Source of the DNA: Clavelina lepadiformis
Lineage: Eukaryota; Chordata; Ascidiacea; Aplousobranchia; Clavelinidae
NCBI RefSeq assembly: GCF_947623445.1
Contig: NC_135242.1
Coordinates: 23,250,001 to 23,314,000 of the forward strand
Reading direction: 5' to 3'
DNA length: 64,000 nucleotides
Shown here: in pieces, positions 22,844-36,115 of the stretch
Position numbering within the stretch: the first letter of the stretch is position 1
Layout: each line of letters begins with the position of its first letter
The notes under the pieces: model-generated
What the model was told of the DNA's origin: nothing
Database searches by the model: none
What the model saw: only the letters and a program-made list of their open reading frames with translations
Position numbers and translations under genes: made by a program

Positions 22844-25227
22844 CAGAGTTGGATCAATTACATTAATTCAGTTCAATTACAATTACAATTACAATTACTC
22901 CCTTACATGTTTCAATTACATTACAATTACAATTACTCCGTGCTAAAAATATCAAATTACAATTACAATTACAATTACATTACGTAATTAGCAACAATCA
23001 CAAACTATTCATGTTTCATTCATGATACGTAGAATACCCTTTAATTAAAAAAAATTCGAATGTTTTCGAATATTTCAACTATTCCTAATCATGAGTACTG
23101 AAAAATACAAACACAAAATTTTTTTAAGTGACTGTTAACAACCAAAAGTTTGAGCGACAGGCAACGACTAACAACGAATAGGCTACAAGACAGGCAATGA
23201 AATGTAATCAAACGAAAAGCTGATAGCGGTAAGACGACAGCGATAAGGATGATAGCGATAAGGAGTGTAAAATTAAAATAAATGCAAAAGGAAAGAAGCT
23301 CCTGATAACTACAAATTGCAAAATTTTGGTTCGCATTTACATTTTCACTTTCTCAAAAACTGTTGGATTGCATTTGATGAACATTAGGGTGCGTAAAGTT
23401 TCTGACCCCAGTAAATTTCTTCTTGCGTTACCCGCAATTGAAGATATTCTTTCTGACGGGGCTGATGTTGCTGTTAGTCCCAAATAATCCTTGGCTAAAG
23501 TAGCAAACGTGGGAAGTTCTTCTGACTTCTTTTTCCAATACATTAGTGGGTCTTCATCGAAATGCATGGTTTCTACCCCCAAATAGCTGTCGACTTCACT
23601 TATTGAATTTCTTGGTCTTTTCTTTTTTAAGCCTTCCGCCATGAAGTTAAATAGCTTTGGCTTTTTTGCAGGGTTTTCATCCTCTGTGCTACAACTCTCT
23701 TCGTAATCCTTGCCACATGAGTTTTTAGCAAACCTATTGCTTCTTCTTTTTCAACGTCATCTTCAATCCAGCTGTTTTTAAATCGTGGATCAAGAAGAGA
23801 TGCAAGTCTGTTGTCCGGAGAATTTATATATGGCAACAATCTTTTAGAAAGAGAGTCTTTAAGATTAGCTGCCAGTTTCTGGCAATAGTGGAAATTTGAG
23901 TTTTTTAGTTGTTCCATTGCTTTCAGTAAGCCAAGCACTACCGGACAAATGCAAGAGGATGTTACAATATTTTCTCCTTCAACTTGCTGCATTGCTTCCT
24001 TGAAAGGCAGTAGCACACTCACGAGCTCACTCAATGCCAAATAGTCTTGATTTGTTATTTTTTCCCGTGACTGGATCAAGGTGAGAGCCGCGTTAACTTC
24101 TTCGTGATCCATTAAGACACTTTGCAACATAACAAGCTGCGAATTCCATCTTGTCACATTCTGTGCTCTTAACGTTATTTTTTTACGTTGCAAATAAGAG
24201 GTAGCATTTACAGATTTTCTTACTGAATTTACAATTTTGGCCACCTTTCCCAGCTGCTTCCCAGACTTAGCAAACTCCGAATTTTGCAGACAATCCTTAA
24301 TACAAAGTAGTTGTGTATGAGCAAAACAGCTTACTCTTTCTGTTAAGAAATTGAGAAGAGCATGTAATGAGCACCTTCCTCGATCATTTCTTGTTCAGGA
24401 TCAGGAGTCAACTGCTTCTCATTGTCCTCATTGATTTCTTCACCAGTTTTATGCCAGTTATATACCAGTTTTTATGTGAAATCAGGAAGGGAAACCTGAA
24501 ATGCTTTTATCATGGAGGAAGCATTGTCTGACACAACCTTTTTTACTTTTGTTGTAAGTCTAAACTTTTCTATTACGTTGTCATAAGCCTCAGCAATGTT
24601 TTCAGCTGTATGCCGCCCTAAAAATGAGTCCACTGCCAGGACAAAGCTGCGTAGCTTCCATTCTGCATCAACAAAATGCATAGTGATGCCCAAGAAACTT
24701 GCCATGTTGCGGCCAGTCCAGAGATCAATTGTCAAGTAAACATTTGACAAACGTGCAAGTTCACGTCTCATCTCTTCTTCCACTTGCTGAATAACAACTG
24801 CAATACATGTACCAAATTGGCTGGGATTAAAGCTGATGCGCGACTAGATATGACACAACGAAACTGGACGCAAGCATGGCTCATCGGCTCTAATGAAAGG
24901 AATTCAAGGCAAAGAAACATGAGGTTAGATACACAATGACAAAGCTATTTGGAGTTTTGGGCGACCCAAATCTATATAAATCATTATCAGTTAAATCATA
25001 TAATTGGAATAGACAACAATGCTAATTTGGACGTTACACATACAGCACACCAGGTCTCAATAATAATGTAATTGAAATTGTAATTAGGCAAAATTTTTAT
25101 CAAATTACAATTACAATTACAATTACACAAAATAAAAATGCTTCAATTACAATTACAATTACAATTACATGAAAAATGTAATTAATTACATTCAGCTCAA
25201 TTACAAATTACAATTGATCCAACTCTG
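22844..25227 (-). mobile_element. hAT DNA transposon with decayed transposase
   Basis: This element of 2384 bp has perfect 16-bp terminal inverted repeats (CAGAGTTGGATCAATT). It is flanked by a perfect 8-bp target duplication, ATCTGCAA, at 22836-22843 and 25228-25235. Inside the ends lie arrays of the hexamer AATTAC (about 22860-22985 and 25075-25215). They read in the same direction at both ends, so they are direct rather than inverted subterminal repeats. The transposase is on the minus strand and broken into several frames. Perfect ends and duplications argue for a fairly recent insertion despite the damaged gene, so this copy may have been moved by a relative. Confidence 0.93.
23337..24783 (-). 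pseudogene. hAT transposase remnant (ZBED/Ac-like)
   Basis: At least three minus-strand frames make up the remnant. At 24783-24472 is the start of the catalytic fold (YLTIDLWTGRNMASFLGITM, VVSDNASSMIKAF). At 24244-23627 is the TRWNSQLVMLQS helix region and LASLLDPRFKNSW. At 23642-23337 is the hAT C-terminal dimerisation domain (FATLAKDYLGLTATSAPSER). Stops and frame changes separate the pieces. Only about 280 bases lie between the first piece and the transposon end, so the N-terminal BED zinc finger appears to be missing or degraded. It is not expected to make an active enzyme. Confidence 0.87.
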
Positions 25228-25514
25228 ATCTGCAATAACAAGTTTTCTTATTAGTTTATTTCATATAGTAGGCGATTCATGTATGGTTAATTTCAAGAGT
25301 CAACATCGCAAAAATAAATGATACTTTTAAACCCTGACTTGTAATTGGTACACTGGTATGGTGATCTTTACCTTAGGGACTGAGCAAAGTTTTTACACGA
25401 CTTAAACCCGAAAATGCTGATTCCTCATACTCGAGTCCCAATTACAGAGCTAGTTGTTGTGCAACTTCCAATTGTCACACATTTCATATTTTGTTTTTTA
25501 AATATAGTTATTCT

Positions 25515-25673
25515 CGAATTTAAAACTGAACACCAGGTCCACTGAACAGGAGCAAGTGGCGTTATGCCTTGCCCAGGGGCATTAGAACGGTATGTCGCCA
25601 CTGGGTATCGAACATGGAATACAAGCCACATTTGTTAGGAGACCAACTCTCCAACTACTCGGCTACCGAGCCG
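25515..25673 (-). repeat. tRNA-derived SINE
   Basis: On the minus strand the sequence begins GGCTCGGTAGCCGAGTAGTT, an A-box-like tRNA 5' half, and carries a B-box-like GTTCGATACCC about 55 bases later. It continues into CCCTGGGCAAGGCATAACGC, a body motif of a type common in animal SINEs. It is not a functional tRNA because the anticodon arm and acceptor stem do not close. The 3' limit is approximate. Confidence 0.65.
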
Positions 25674-27247
25674 GCAATTTTTGGGCATTTACGTATTAGC
25701 CTAGAATCTAAATATCAACAACTAGGCCTAAGAAATCGGACGTCAAACTACACAACTTCAAGTGCGGACGCTGTCTAACTTCTGACACCTAAGCATAAAT
25801 GCTGATCGAACATGTTAATTGTACACAAACAGTGACGTCAGCCGTCACGCTCAACAAAACAAACTGTGGCTTGAGCACGTATCAACGCATAAACGGAAAT
25901 TATCGTTCGGCGTTCGCCACACCTTCAAGGATATTCTCATTTTATCCCACACATTAAGCTAGCTGCTAGCACAGTTATCGCATTCGCACCATGCTCAGTG
26001 AGGCACATTTTTTCTTGTTAAAATAAAGTATTCTGGTTTATGAGGTTGAACATTCACGCTTTGATATTCTGTGATTATTGTACTTTACATTATTCCTTAA
26101 CTGATAACATTTCTTTATAACTCCAAGTTTCGCTGCTCTTACCACCTCCAATGAAAAGTATATTTTGAGCTTTCCGGTATCATGACTCATGATAATTGTG
26201 ATAAATGTAGTTGGCAAATGTCCGTCAAGGACCAAGCAATTCCTGGCACTAGGAAAATTTGGTATCGAAATTTGGTAGTTTTTGTTTGCCATTAAATAAC
26301 GTAACCAAAAAATGATAATTTTATGCATTGCGTTATAAACGGTTATACCCTCTAAAGATAGCATAAGGCAAATCTTGAAGCCAATCTAAAACCCATTGGA
26401 GACCTTTATTTGGTACAAAGTACAGGTCAGTACAAGTCAGTACAAGTACACCGCAGGTTATAGTTAAGATTCATTCGTTCATTCATTTTATTTTTCGTCT
26501 TCAATGTGGGGGACGAAAAGCTTGTGCTGACGCAGGTGGTCGCAAACATTTTAGCAGTTAATGACAATAATTTCCAAAAATTAGATGGGCAAATGTGACA
26601 AGGCCTCGAGGGTAAAAACGAGCATTACGGACTTATAAGAGAATGTAAAAAAGTTATTAGCGTCAACACGGCCACCAAACCCAAACTACAAAACGCATAA
26701 TTTAAACACATTTAATATAAAAAAAAGTTACGCTGATAGTTTGGCAGGAAACAAGTGCTGTGTCACCGTCAAGATGAAACCGACCTGTTTGTCTGGATGG
26801 AAGAAGAAAAACACCACGAAAATGAACTCCATCCATGAGATCAGAGTCCCGTTCAGGTGGCCTGTGCACACGGTAAGAATCTTTTACACAGGTCGGTTGT
26901 GAATGGAAGTAAAAGATGGTCAGCTATATCACTTATGATAAGATAATGATTAAGTTATCAACGCATAATAAAGTGCGCATTACCGCAGTTATTGCATGGT
27001 TAAAACGCAAAGATTTAAATAATTTACGATTGAAAAGAAATTTTTAACTTATACAGTAAAAGTAAGAGCTTTTTAATAATATAGACAATGGACGTATCAC
27101 CTTTAATTTATTGTGATCCATGTTTATCGACGCGGAACGAAAAGATTTGTTCAAAACGTCATGAAAGTTTGGATGTTTGACGCCATAAAAAGATAACTAA
27201 GTTTCGTCACTTTTTGGAGAATATTAAGCCTGAAGGAGCAAGTTGTT
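25674..27247. other. Intergenic region upstream of CCDC150
   Basis: Apart from the dispersed repeat at 26470-26865, the sequence has no supportable gene. A short ORF on the minus strand at about 26038-26364 has no recognisable domain and unremarkable composition. The CCDC150 promoter presumably lies in the last few hundred bases. Confidence 0.45.
26470..26865 (-). repeat. Dispersed repeat, copy A
   Basis: About 400 bases match 55205-55628 in the same orientation, at very roughly 85% by eye. Read on the minus strand it ends in TAAAATGAATGAACGAATGA, a short tandem tail like the 3' ends of some LINEs and LINE-mobilised SINEs. Both copies keep a minus-strand frame with MDGxHFxGxFLLPSR and GRFHLxGD. 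The family is unknown. The orientation is assigned from the tail. Confidence 0.75.
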
Positions 27248-30200
27248 ATGGAGAGAGACGATGCCGCGATTAAGGTAAATTTGCAGTTTGCAATTTCTTT
27301 GCAAACTTCGCGGTCATATTTATCATATTAGCTCGGTAACCGGGGCTCGAGCGATGAGGAATCATTGCCGGGTTTAAGTCGTGCAAAGACTCTCCTGAGT
27401 TCGAGGATAAACATTACCATACCATATACAAACAACAGTATTTGTATTTTAAATACAGAATAAACCCGCTGTGAGCATCCAATTTACCAAATGCGCTGCA
27501 GTTTTCACAGTTTGTGCTGCAGTTTTATACTAGGCTTAGATGTGATACATTTTATTGTATTTTGTATTCAAACAAAAACAACATAAGTTTAGTTGAGAAA
27601 AAAAATTTTTCCATATTTGTATATCATAAACATAAATGGTTAGCTTGTTCAAGTGAACTACTTGGAACTGAAACATTTGATTAAAGTTCTCTTGTTCAAA
27701 AAACATTGATTTGCAACATAATTTATTGCAAATACAAACTAATGATGCAAACATTTTGCGTTCACAAGAAATGTCATTTCTGCAAATGTTTTTAAAAAAT
27801 TATTTAACCTTGGATTAAACAAAACTGAGCTAATTAATTTTGTTCTTCAGCTTATGCAAGAACGATTAGCCGGTGCCGAAAATAACACCGAAAGTCTTGC
27901 AAAAATGTTATTGGAGCTTGGTATAAGCCCTACCACTGCTGCTAATGACAATAGGTATAAATTTATATCTTGTCATATTAATATTTTGTTTCATATTAAC
28001 AAATCGCTTTGGTGTTAGTTGTATTTCATAATCAACAATTCCTCAATGTTTTATATTAAAAATTGGCATATATTTGTCTTTATATTACCACACAGTTGTG
28101 CTGGTTTGTATAATATTAAAAAATTTTAGGCACCGCATCTTATTTTCGTATCTGAAAATAAATTTTATTTATTTCTTGTATGTTATGCTTATGTTTTTGG
28201 TGCAGATTTGAACAAGGTGATGGAGATGCTAAGAACATGCAGCCAACACATACAGCTTCCTCACACAAAGGTCTCATGCTTACGTCAATTTTCATAGAAG
28301 TTTGCTGAAAGTTTCGTTTAATTGTTTTTTTTATCCATACAGTGCAGAGTTAAATATGAATTTTTTGATGTGATGATGCCATTTATTGCAGGGTTTAAGC
28401 CTGGAGAAAAATCTGTTCGATTTGAAATGAGTTCAGAAGCAAAACAAAAACAGTCACAACGACCATCAATTCTTAAAAAACACCCCATCGAACCCTTAAA
28501 AGTTAATTTGGTAACTATGCAGTAATTGTAGTATCATGTAGCAGTTGAAATAAAGACACTTATTTTGAGTGTACTGCATAATAAATGTTTGTAACCCATA
28601 TATACAAAAAGAGCATGTTTTAAAGTCTTGGCCATGTCAAATGACTGAAGATGTGTATGGAAACATAAATTACGATTGACTTAATTTGACTGCAATTACA
28701 CAAAAGTTTCTTTTCAGAATAAGCTTAATATGAGGTCAAATCAGAAAGGAAATGTGCCCCCAGAAGAATACTCTAAACTTGTGGGTCGACTATGTAAGAC
28801 CGAAAGTGTTATTCTGTCGCTCAAGCTTAGTCTGTGCGCGATGCAAACATCTCACGAAGCCTCAGATCGAGAGAAAAACATTGTGATCGAAAAGTGAGTT
28901 TTGCTATTTTAATTTGAAGTTGGGCTGATTTTCTTGCATCTTATTATAACCTTGTGTTAGTTTTCTGCGATATCATTTGTCTCTGTCCTGGTGTTAAATC
29001 TCATTACAAATTTATGATGTAAGTTGTAGTTGTGTATATTTAACTTTTTAATGAATAACGTAATCTACTGTCTGTAGCAGTAAAAACCTTCACAACACCA
29101 TTATGATATATTTGCAATGTGCGTCTTATACTATTTTGAACAATGTTTCCTTCCAGGTTGAAAGAGGAAATAAGTGAGCTGGAAAATCAAGTAAAGAAAC
29201 AAGACAATGAGATGTTGATGGAGGCCAGGAGGAGAGATGACAGCACAAGGAGATGGGAGGAGGCAGAGAAGGAAGTGAAAGATCTTCATGAGAGATTGCA
29301 AGAGCAATCCCTGGTAATGATCTTGACAACTCGCTGGCACTTTTGTTTAGCTGAGTTTTGTTGTTGAGAAATCTTTTGTTTGTTTTAAAGAATAAATGAA
29401 GTCAAATTTATTAATTTATTAATTGAAGTTATTTAAGTAATACACTTAATTTAAATGTCAAAATATAAGGTATCATACTAAGTTACACATCAAGTTAAAA
29501 GAGTTTTCTTATCAATTTATTTTTTCTTTTAAAAATAATAATTGACTTCAATAATTTAATTCTTTTTATTTAAAACACAAAACACTCCAGAAAAGTAAAC
29601 AATCTACGGGTGAAGAGGAAGTGTTAAGGGCGAAATTTTCTCGCAAACTGGAAGAAGTAAAACAGGAAGTGGTACGAGAGAGAGAAGTGAGGACAGCGAT
29701 AGAAGACTCGCACCTTGCATTGTTGTCCAGAGTGCAAGACATGGAGGAAACAATCCAGCAGGAGCGCGCTCAGGTAAATGAAATTGAAGAATTGCCGGTC
29801 GATCCCGGCTAAACAAGATATAGACCAAGCGTCCAGACAAAATGAAGGTTGACGCTGATGATGATTCTTGGATACGGACAGCCACACATGAAAAACATGA
29901 AATGTTGATTAAAAGCAAGAAGTAGAAGTAACTAGATCCAAGAACATTTTCATAACTTAAGAAGCATTTGGGCTTCATCCTTGTCAGACCTTGACGCAGA
30001 GCCTGACAACTTTTTTAAATTAGTATTTCTTGTTGCCGTTAGCACTACAGGCAATAAATTGTAACTGCGAAAGCGATTTTTTGATATTCCTTATTGATGA
30101 CACTTAATTGTGTTTCTAATCAATACATAATTTTGAAGATGGAGTTGTATAAGGAAGAGGCCAGAAAATTCAAGGAGAAAAACGAAAATTTGGTAAAAGA

Positions 30201-33200
30201 AACCAAAAATTTCCATTTAAAAGCGAGTGATTTGGAAAAAACTCTAACCTCTTTAAAAGAAGAATTAAACGCAAAAGAAGAGGCGATCAGAAGGTTTGTT
30301 TAAATCAATAAGAATTCGTGACAATGTTTATAGATTGCACCAGTACAATTTGCCAGCGTAAAACTTACTTAATCATGAACAGGTTAATTCAAGAGCAACA
30401 TCACAATGAGGTGGAAAGTTCTTCTATAACCAATCAGCAAGCTTCTTTGCTGAAAGAATTGAAGCAATGCAACGTCATGCTTGATGTGCAAAAGGTTGCT
30501 TAGTTGTTATTCCTTCTGATAGTTACGACATTGATAGGCCAGAGATAGTCATGTTTTTTTTTGTAAATTGTTTTAGTTTCATTTCATTGACCAAGGCTTA
30601 AAAACTTAATGAATTTTTAAATGGTATAATATAGATGATTCTTACCCTCACTTGTAATTTTTATGAATATTTGTGGAACTTCATCTCTCAATTATTACAT
30701 CACAGGCTGCTCTTGGCAATCTTGAAGCAGAAAACTCGAAACTGAAAGAACAAATTGTAGAAGAGAGAAATAGAATGGAGAGAAAAGAGCAAAATGAAAG
30801 AGACAAAGAAGAGGAGGAAACGTCGAGGAGGAATGAGGAGAAATTAAAGAGAAAAGAAATAGAAGAGCAGCACAGAATTGAACTAAAACAGGTGGTTTGA
30901 TTGATGTGGGTTGAGATGATTAAAATAACTAACTTACTTGTCAATGTGTCGATCAATAAATTGCAAAAGCCTTAACTTCTGTTTTTCATATAACAGTGAA
31001 GTGTTTTAGAATAATTTTTTTGTAATAGTTTGCAAATCTAATCTGTCATTTTTTCTTTCCAAAAACTTAAGACGAAAACTGGTTTCAAGTTTTCTTCTAA
31101 ATATATAAACAGATTTTTGAACCTTTTTTGCTTTTGTTTACGATCAAGATATCAACATTAATAAATTGTTCTTCCTCTCCTCAGACTGTTAAAAATGAAA
31201 AGAAGCGTTTTAGAGAACTGGAGGAAAGAAGAGATTTGTTGGAACAATGCATCCGAGAGCAAGAGAAGAAGATAAACGAGAAGGAAGAAGAACTCCTGGA
31301 GAAGGAAAATGAGATGAATGAAAGGATTATCGCTGAGAAAAAGGTGGTCTTAAAACTTCCTGCTAATAATTTTTCTTCTACATTTTACAGATTTAAACTT
31401 ACCCTTTTAGTTTTGTAACAACTTGTATTAGTTAATTCTTTCATTTTATCATATATGTTTATGTGCTTTAAGCCTTTGAACAACAAGAAAGTCCAGAATT
31501 GCATTTTTGCAGAAAACTGCTCATGCCGTAAAAGAGAAGAAGCAGGCTGTCAAGGCTCGCGAGTCCCTGATGCGGGATCTGAACAGAGCCACATCTGATG
31601 TCGCTCGTGATAAAGAATTTCTTCAGCAACAACTGGAAGAAGTGAAGGTTTGACTTATCTTTTCATGCTTCACTTATGCCTCACTACCACGTACCAACCG
31701 TTGGAAACTCAATCATGACGTCAATATTTTTGAGCTGAAATGTTTGACAGTCGCCACACTAACAACAACTTGAGTATACTTTTCATGCAATGTTTTGTAT
31801 GGTGCAGTTATTTGTCTGTTCCCGTCAATATTACAGTTTTCGCCGCTGAAGTTATACCAAAAAACAACAGTCGCCAGCACATTGTTGTTAGCACGCACAT
31901 TACACAGTACGCTTGGGAGGTCAATATTCTTGAATAATTCGATAATAACATTCTTTGGCTCTTTCAGCTGGAGCATGAGGTGACGTCAAAGGAGAGACAA
32001 CAGCTCGAAGAAGAGAATCAGCGTCTTCTTCATCGTATAGCTGGAGTTGAGCAGCAGGAACAAGCCTACAAGAGGGCACAAGACCTAGCTCAAGCAAGTA
32101 ATGCTGCGAAAAGCCAACTTGCTTATGATAACGGACGTTTGCAGGTGAACCATGCGGCCAACTTTCGACTAATTACGCCAATAACAGTAACATACTATTT
32201 ACAATCGGGTTCTTGGAAATGTTAATCTTTCTTTCTTGTTATATTATTTATGAATAGCTCAGTGTTCATTGAAAAATTTAACTTCTAATGTGGTAACCGC
32301 GGTTTCATGCTATTTTTTCTGAAATCTTTACATTCTGTCACCGACAGACTCGAGTTGAACAATTAGAGGAGGAATTGCGGACAGTAGCATCAGTGCAGTC
32401 GCAGGTGGTTCAACTTCGAGCTTCTAACCGAGCGCTCGAACAAAAATATTCGAAACTGACATCGGAACTGGCCACAGCGAGGGTTGATTTGCAGAGGGGC
32501 AATGCTCATATGAAACAGGTTGCTAACTCGCATGCATTTTGCAACATTACGTTCAATCTTACTTTATGCTTAGCAAGTAGTATGGGTTGGAAATCACATA
32601 AGGACATATACTGCGTTCTGATCAAGCCCCTGGACAATTTTAGAGCAAATTATAATTCTAACTTTTAAACATGTCGTCAATATTTTCTGCAATTTGTCAT
32701 TTAAATAAATTTTTGTTTCTTCACCAGCTTCAGAGCGGTATGGAACGGAAAGAAGCGGATTTTAACCTGGCCATCGTGGCACGTGATGAGGCCGTCCAAG
32801 ACAAAGAAGCCGCCCTTGCTCAAGTCGACGTTATAAAGGTGGATGAGACCACATAGTTGATTGCATGATTATCGGAATTATAATAATATAATAGTATTTC
32901 GTTTTTCTTCTTTGTTTTGGTGTTCTTAGATTTGGGTTTGTTGATTTCTGACCGTTATTCACCAAAAATATGACAATGTAAGTGGCTCCTTCAGAATTTC
33001 AGCATTTTCTTTGCTGAGTATCGGGAAATACTTCTTCACAGGAACAGGAAAAGAATAAACAAGGCTTGCTCAAGCGTGACCTGGCCGATTGCCAGGCCGA
33101 CAACGAGCGGCTGACGACAACCATGCATGACGTGGCGACACGCCAAGCCGAAGTACAGAGCGTGCTTGATGACGTCCAAGGTCAACTTGGCAGGAAAGAC

Positions 33201-35658
33201 GCTCATCTTGCTGCACTTGCTACAGAGAGGTAGTTTGATGGGGGACTGTTGACGTGGTTGTTGTTGATGATGTCATTGCCTTGATGTTGTTGATGACGTC
33301 ATCAGCTTTCTTAGAGTTTTATTTCAATTTATGCGCCGTGAAAATACTTTTTTCATGAAATTGAAAAAAATGTAATTTGACATTGATTGGTTGCCGAATT
33401 TTAGTATTTCCACAAAGATTCAATAAATTAAATTAAAATTTCATGAAACCATGGCAGCCAAAATGAAACAAAGATTGGTGGAAAATGCTTCCATTGTTCT
33501 TAGGAATAAACTCGACCAAGAAGCGAACGACCTTAGAGCGCAGGTTGCTAGGTTACAGACATCGCTGGAAGATCGAGATACGGATGAACAATCCCGGTTG
33601 ACTCCGGCGTTAGAAGCACTGGAGAAGGCACGTCATGATAACGTCAGACTCGCTAATTCTCTTGATGACGTCATGAATGCAAATACAGCCCTGAAACAGG
33701 ATCTGGAAAAATGCAAGGTGAGCTACGAGCTTATGATATTGCATGTAGTACAACGGTACAGTGTTATATGATGAAATACGCGATATGAGACCGAACCACT
33801 TCAGTATGCGAAGCATAGAACAATTCCTTTTTTTTCGGCGATTAACAATAATCTGTTCAATTAATCGTGCTCACGTTGTAAATTTACTTCCTTGGTGAAA
33901 TCACTACCACCTACACATAACTGCTATAATGTCGCAACGTTATCCCGCATGCGCAGATTGACCTGGAGATTCAGCGAGAAAGAACAAACTCTCTGGTCGA
34001 ACAACAGGAAAGGAACGACAATGAAGCAATAGTGACGTCACAAACCCACTCTGACCGTATGAAACAGTTGAAGGAGCAATTTTCTCGGGAACGGTCTGCG
34101 ATAAGGAAGCAATATCAGGCCCAGATTGCCGAAGTAAGTTGATGACGTCATTACGTTTGGATTACGATGCATTCATTTCCGTTTCAGCGTTCATTCATTT
34201 TGCTTGGCTTCGAAAACTTGTCTTTTTGAAATTGTTACTTACTTAGTCTTAAGTCTTATTCTATTCTTGTAGACTCCAGTTTAAAGATGAATCATTATTA
34301 GATTTTATTAAATCTTAAAAAATTACTAAAGCATATCATTTTCTGCTGTTAGCTTCCTTTTTAATATTTAATTAACCTGTCATTAAAAGACGACAGTTTG
34401 CGTTGGAATGCAACATTTTAACGTCCAGCTGTTTTTCTGTGACCGCTCGCTATCACAGTTGTTGGCTGCTTTACAGTTGAAGAAGTCGCAAGACGCGTCA
34501 CAAAGCCGCAATTGTCAGCTCACAAAGGGCAACACCGACCTACGCAGCAGGCTAGCTGAGCGTGAACGTGCTCTGACCAAATTAAAAGAAAAATTAAAAG
34601 ATCAGAAACTTCAAATTGAGAGATACCAACGCGAGAGGAAAACACATTCCAACGCCGAACAGAAGTTCAAAGCAAGTCAACCAGCCTATCCATTATGACG
34701 TCACACAGTTGATTGTGATGCAAACTTCTCGTTGTTTTTGTCGCAGGCGCTGGATGTAGATTTGAATGAACTGGAGAAGACGAAGCAGAATTACATGGAA
34801 AAGAACAAGAAGCAGGCGGGAATCATTTCAACCTTCAACCAAGAGGTTCAACTCATCCTGTGTTGTTGGATCGCCGAGATACTCCAAATATCGCATCTTG
34901 TTTCAGCGGTTGATATTTACCTAATTGTAATTGACAGATGACGTCACTAAAGGATGACATCACGGCCTTGAGCGAGGCCCAGAAGATTGCCAGGGAGACA
35001 ACTCTGAGGTTGGAAGATGAAGTCAGTAAGGAGAGGAGTGAGAAAGAAATCCTCATCAAGAAAGTGGAGGTCGAGCAACTTGCAATGATTGAGTTCACTT
35101 AAACATAACCCGCTTCGTCACTCACCTTCTAATGCGCGAATAATTAAGCCGAGCTCCGCGATAAGAATCTTAACTTTTCAAGCAATTCCTACAATTTTAT
35201 GCAATGCTTTTGCTCAAAGTAGCTCCAAATGTCAGAGCCATCCAAAATATCAGATTAATCGGCAAACTTATTACTGTATTTTTAAGCTTTTATCTGTTGT
35301 GGGTTGGGACTATTTCGGCCTCGATATATTGACTTGAATGCCAATCTATGTATGCATGAGACAGAAACTAGAAAGCACTCTGCGGAAATTATTAGGTGTC
35401 TATGTTATTTGGCAGACGATGGAAGTTGCGATGAAGAGGGCGATCCGTCAGAAGCAGGAAGCTGAGGAGAAGCTGCGAAGAGTTGAAGTTGAGTCGATGA
35501 AAGTGCATGAAAATTTGCAGGTACTGTCGTGAGCTTATACAAAAAAGAAGTGCTGTTCTATGGTTTTTTCACAACCTGGTTTTGTTACGTCACAGGAAGC
35601 GCAATCGTGGTTCACAGACAAGTTTGAAAAATTGCAACATGAACTCACGCACAAATGA
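27248..35658 (+). CDS. CCDC150: Coiled-coil domain-containing protein 150
   Basis: This long, nearly all-helical coiled-coil protein is encoded by about 20 exons. The start exon (27248-27274, MERDDAAIK) joins 27851-27954 in phase. A basic, low-complexity linker (GFKPGEKSVRF) comes next, and heptad-rich exons begin at about 28719 (LVGRLCKTESVILSLKLSL). Blocks that match human CCDC150 include SQLAYDNGRLQ-TRVEQLEEEL, RALEQKYSKLTSELATARV-, LQRGNAHMKQ, and the C-terminal EAQSWFTDKFEKLQHELTHK. The stop is at 35656-35658. The function is poorly known; the vertebrate gene is expressed in testis and ciliated tissue. The many minus-strand ORFs inside it are antisense shadows of Glu/Lys-rich codons. Exon boundaries in the middle are approximate. 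Confidence 0.88.
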
Positions 35659-35837
35659 AAAAGAGATTTTGTACCCAAGCTCTCTTGTAGTGATGAAATT
35701 AAGTTAGAAATACAGTATGAGTGCGGCGGGTTTAACTGAGCTTTATCAAATCTGAATATTTCTTCATATATAGATGCGTCAGTACTTCATGGTACTCCTG
35801 CTTCATAACTGTGACTTGTAATCTACTTATTTTTGCT

Positions 35838-35843
35838 AATAAA
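35838..35843 (+). terminator. Probable CCDC150 poly(A) signal
   Basis: This AATAAA lies 180 bases after the CCDC150 stop in an AT-rich context. It is the first canonical hexamer I noticed downstream. Confidence 0.5.
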
Positions 35844-35989
35844 TTATTGAAATCGTGAAATTGACAAGTGCATATGTTGCTGTTGGGTGTAGTGCTGTAA
35901 CACAAACAGTATCTCAGTAATACTTCTCAGGCAGTTGATGTTGGCTGAACCGTGTTAACCAGATTTTCAAATAGTAAAATATAAAACAA

Positions 35990-36115
35990 GGTATATTTGG
36001 CACTCTAAAGGATAACTTTTTATTTTTCAACACTAGCTTTCGCAAGCATAAGGTTGCTTCTTCAGGTGTACTGCGAAAAGGCAGTGTAGCTTATAAATGT
36101 GCTTGAAGGGCAGTG
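35990..36115 (-). repeat. Possible retroelement 3'-end fragment
   Basis: On the minus strand the segment reads CCTGAAGAAGCAACCTTATG, then GCGAAAGCTAGTGTTGAAAA and AATAAAAAGTTATCC. From memory, blocks of this type recur in dispersed elements, possibly Penelope-like. Neither family nor borders can be fixed from one copy. Confidence 0.3.

Noticed and set aside
23337-24783. Domesticated ZBED-type host gene instead of a transposase remnant
   Set aside because: The frames are broken, and the sequence sits within intact inverted repeats and target duplications, as in an ordinary transposon insertion.
25515-25673. A functional tRNA gene on the minus strand
   Set aside because: A and B boxes are present, but the stems do not close and the sequence continues into a SINE-type body.
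29604-29978. A 124-codon minus-strand ORF in the CCDC150 region
   Set aside because: It is antisense to a Glu/Lys-rich coiled-coil exon, is rich in Leu/Ser as expected for such shadows, and has no domain.
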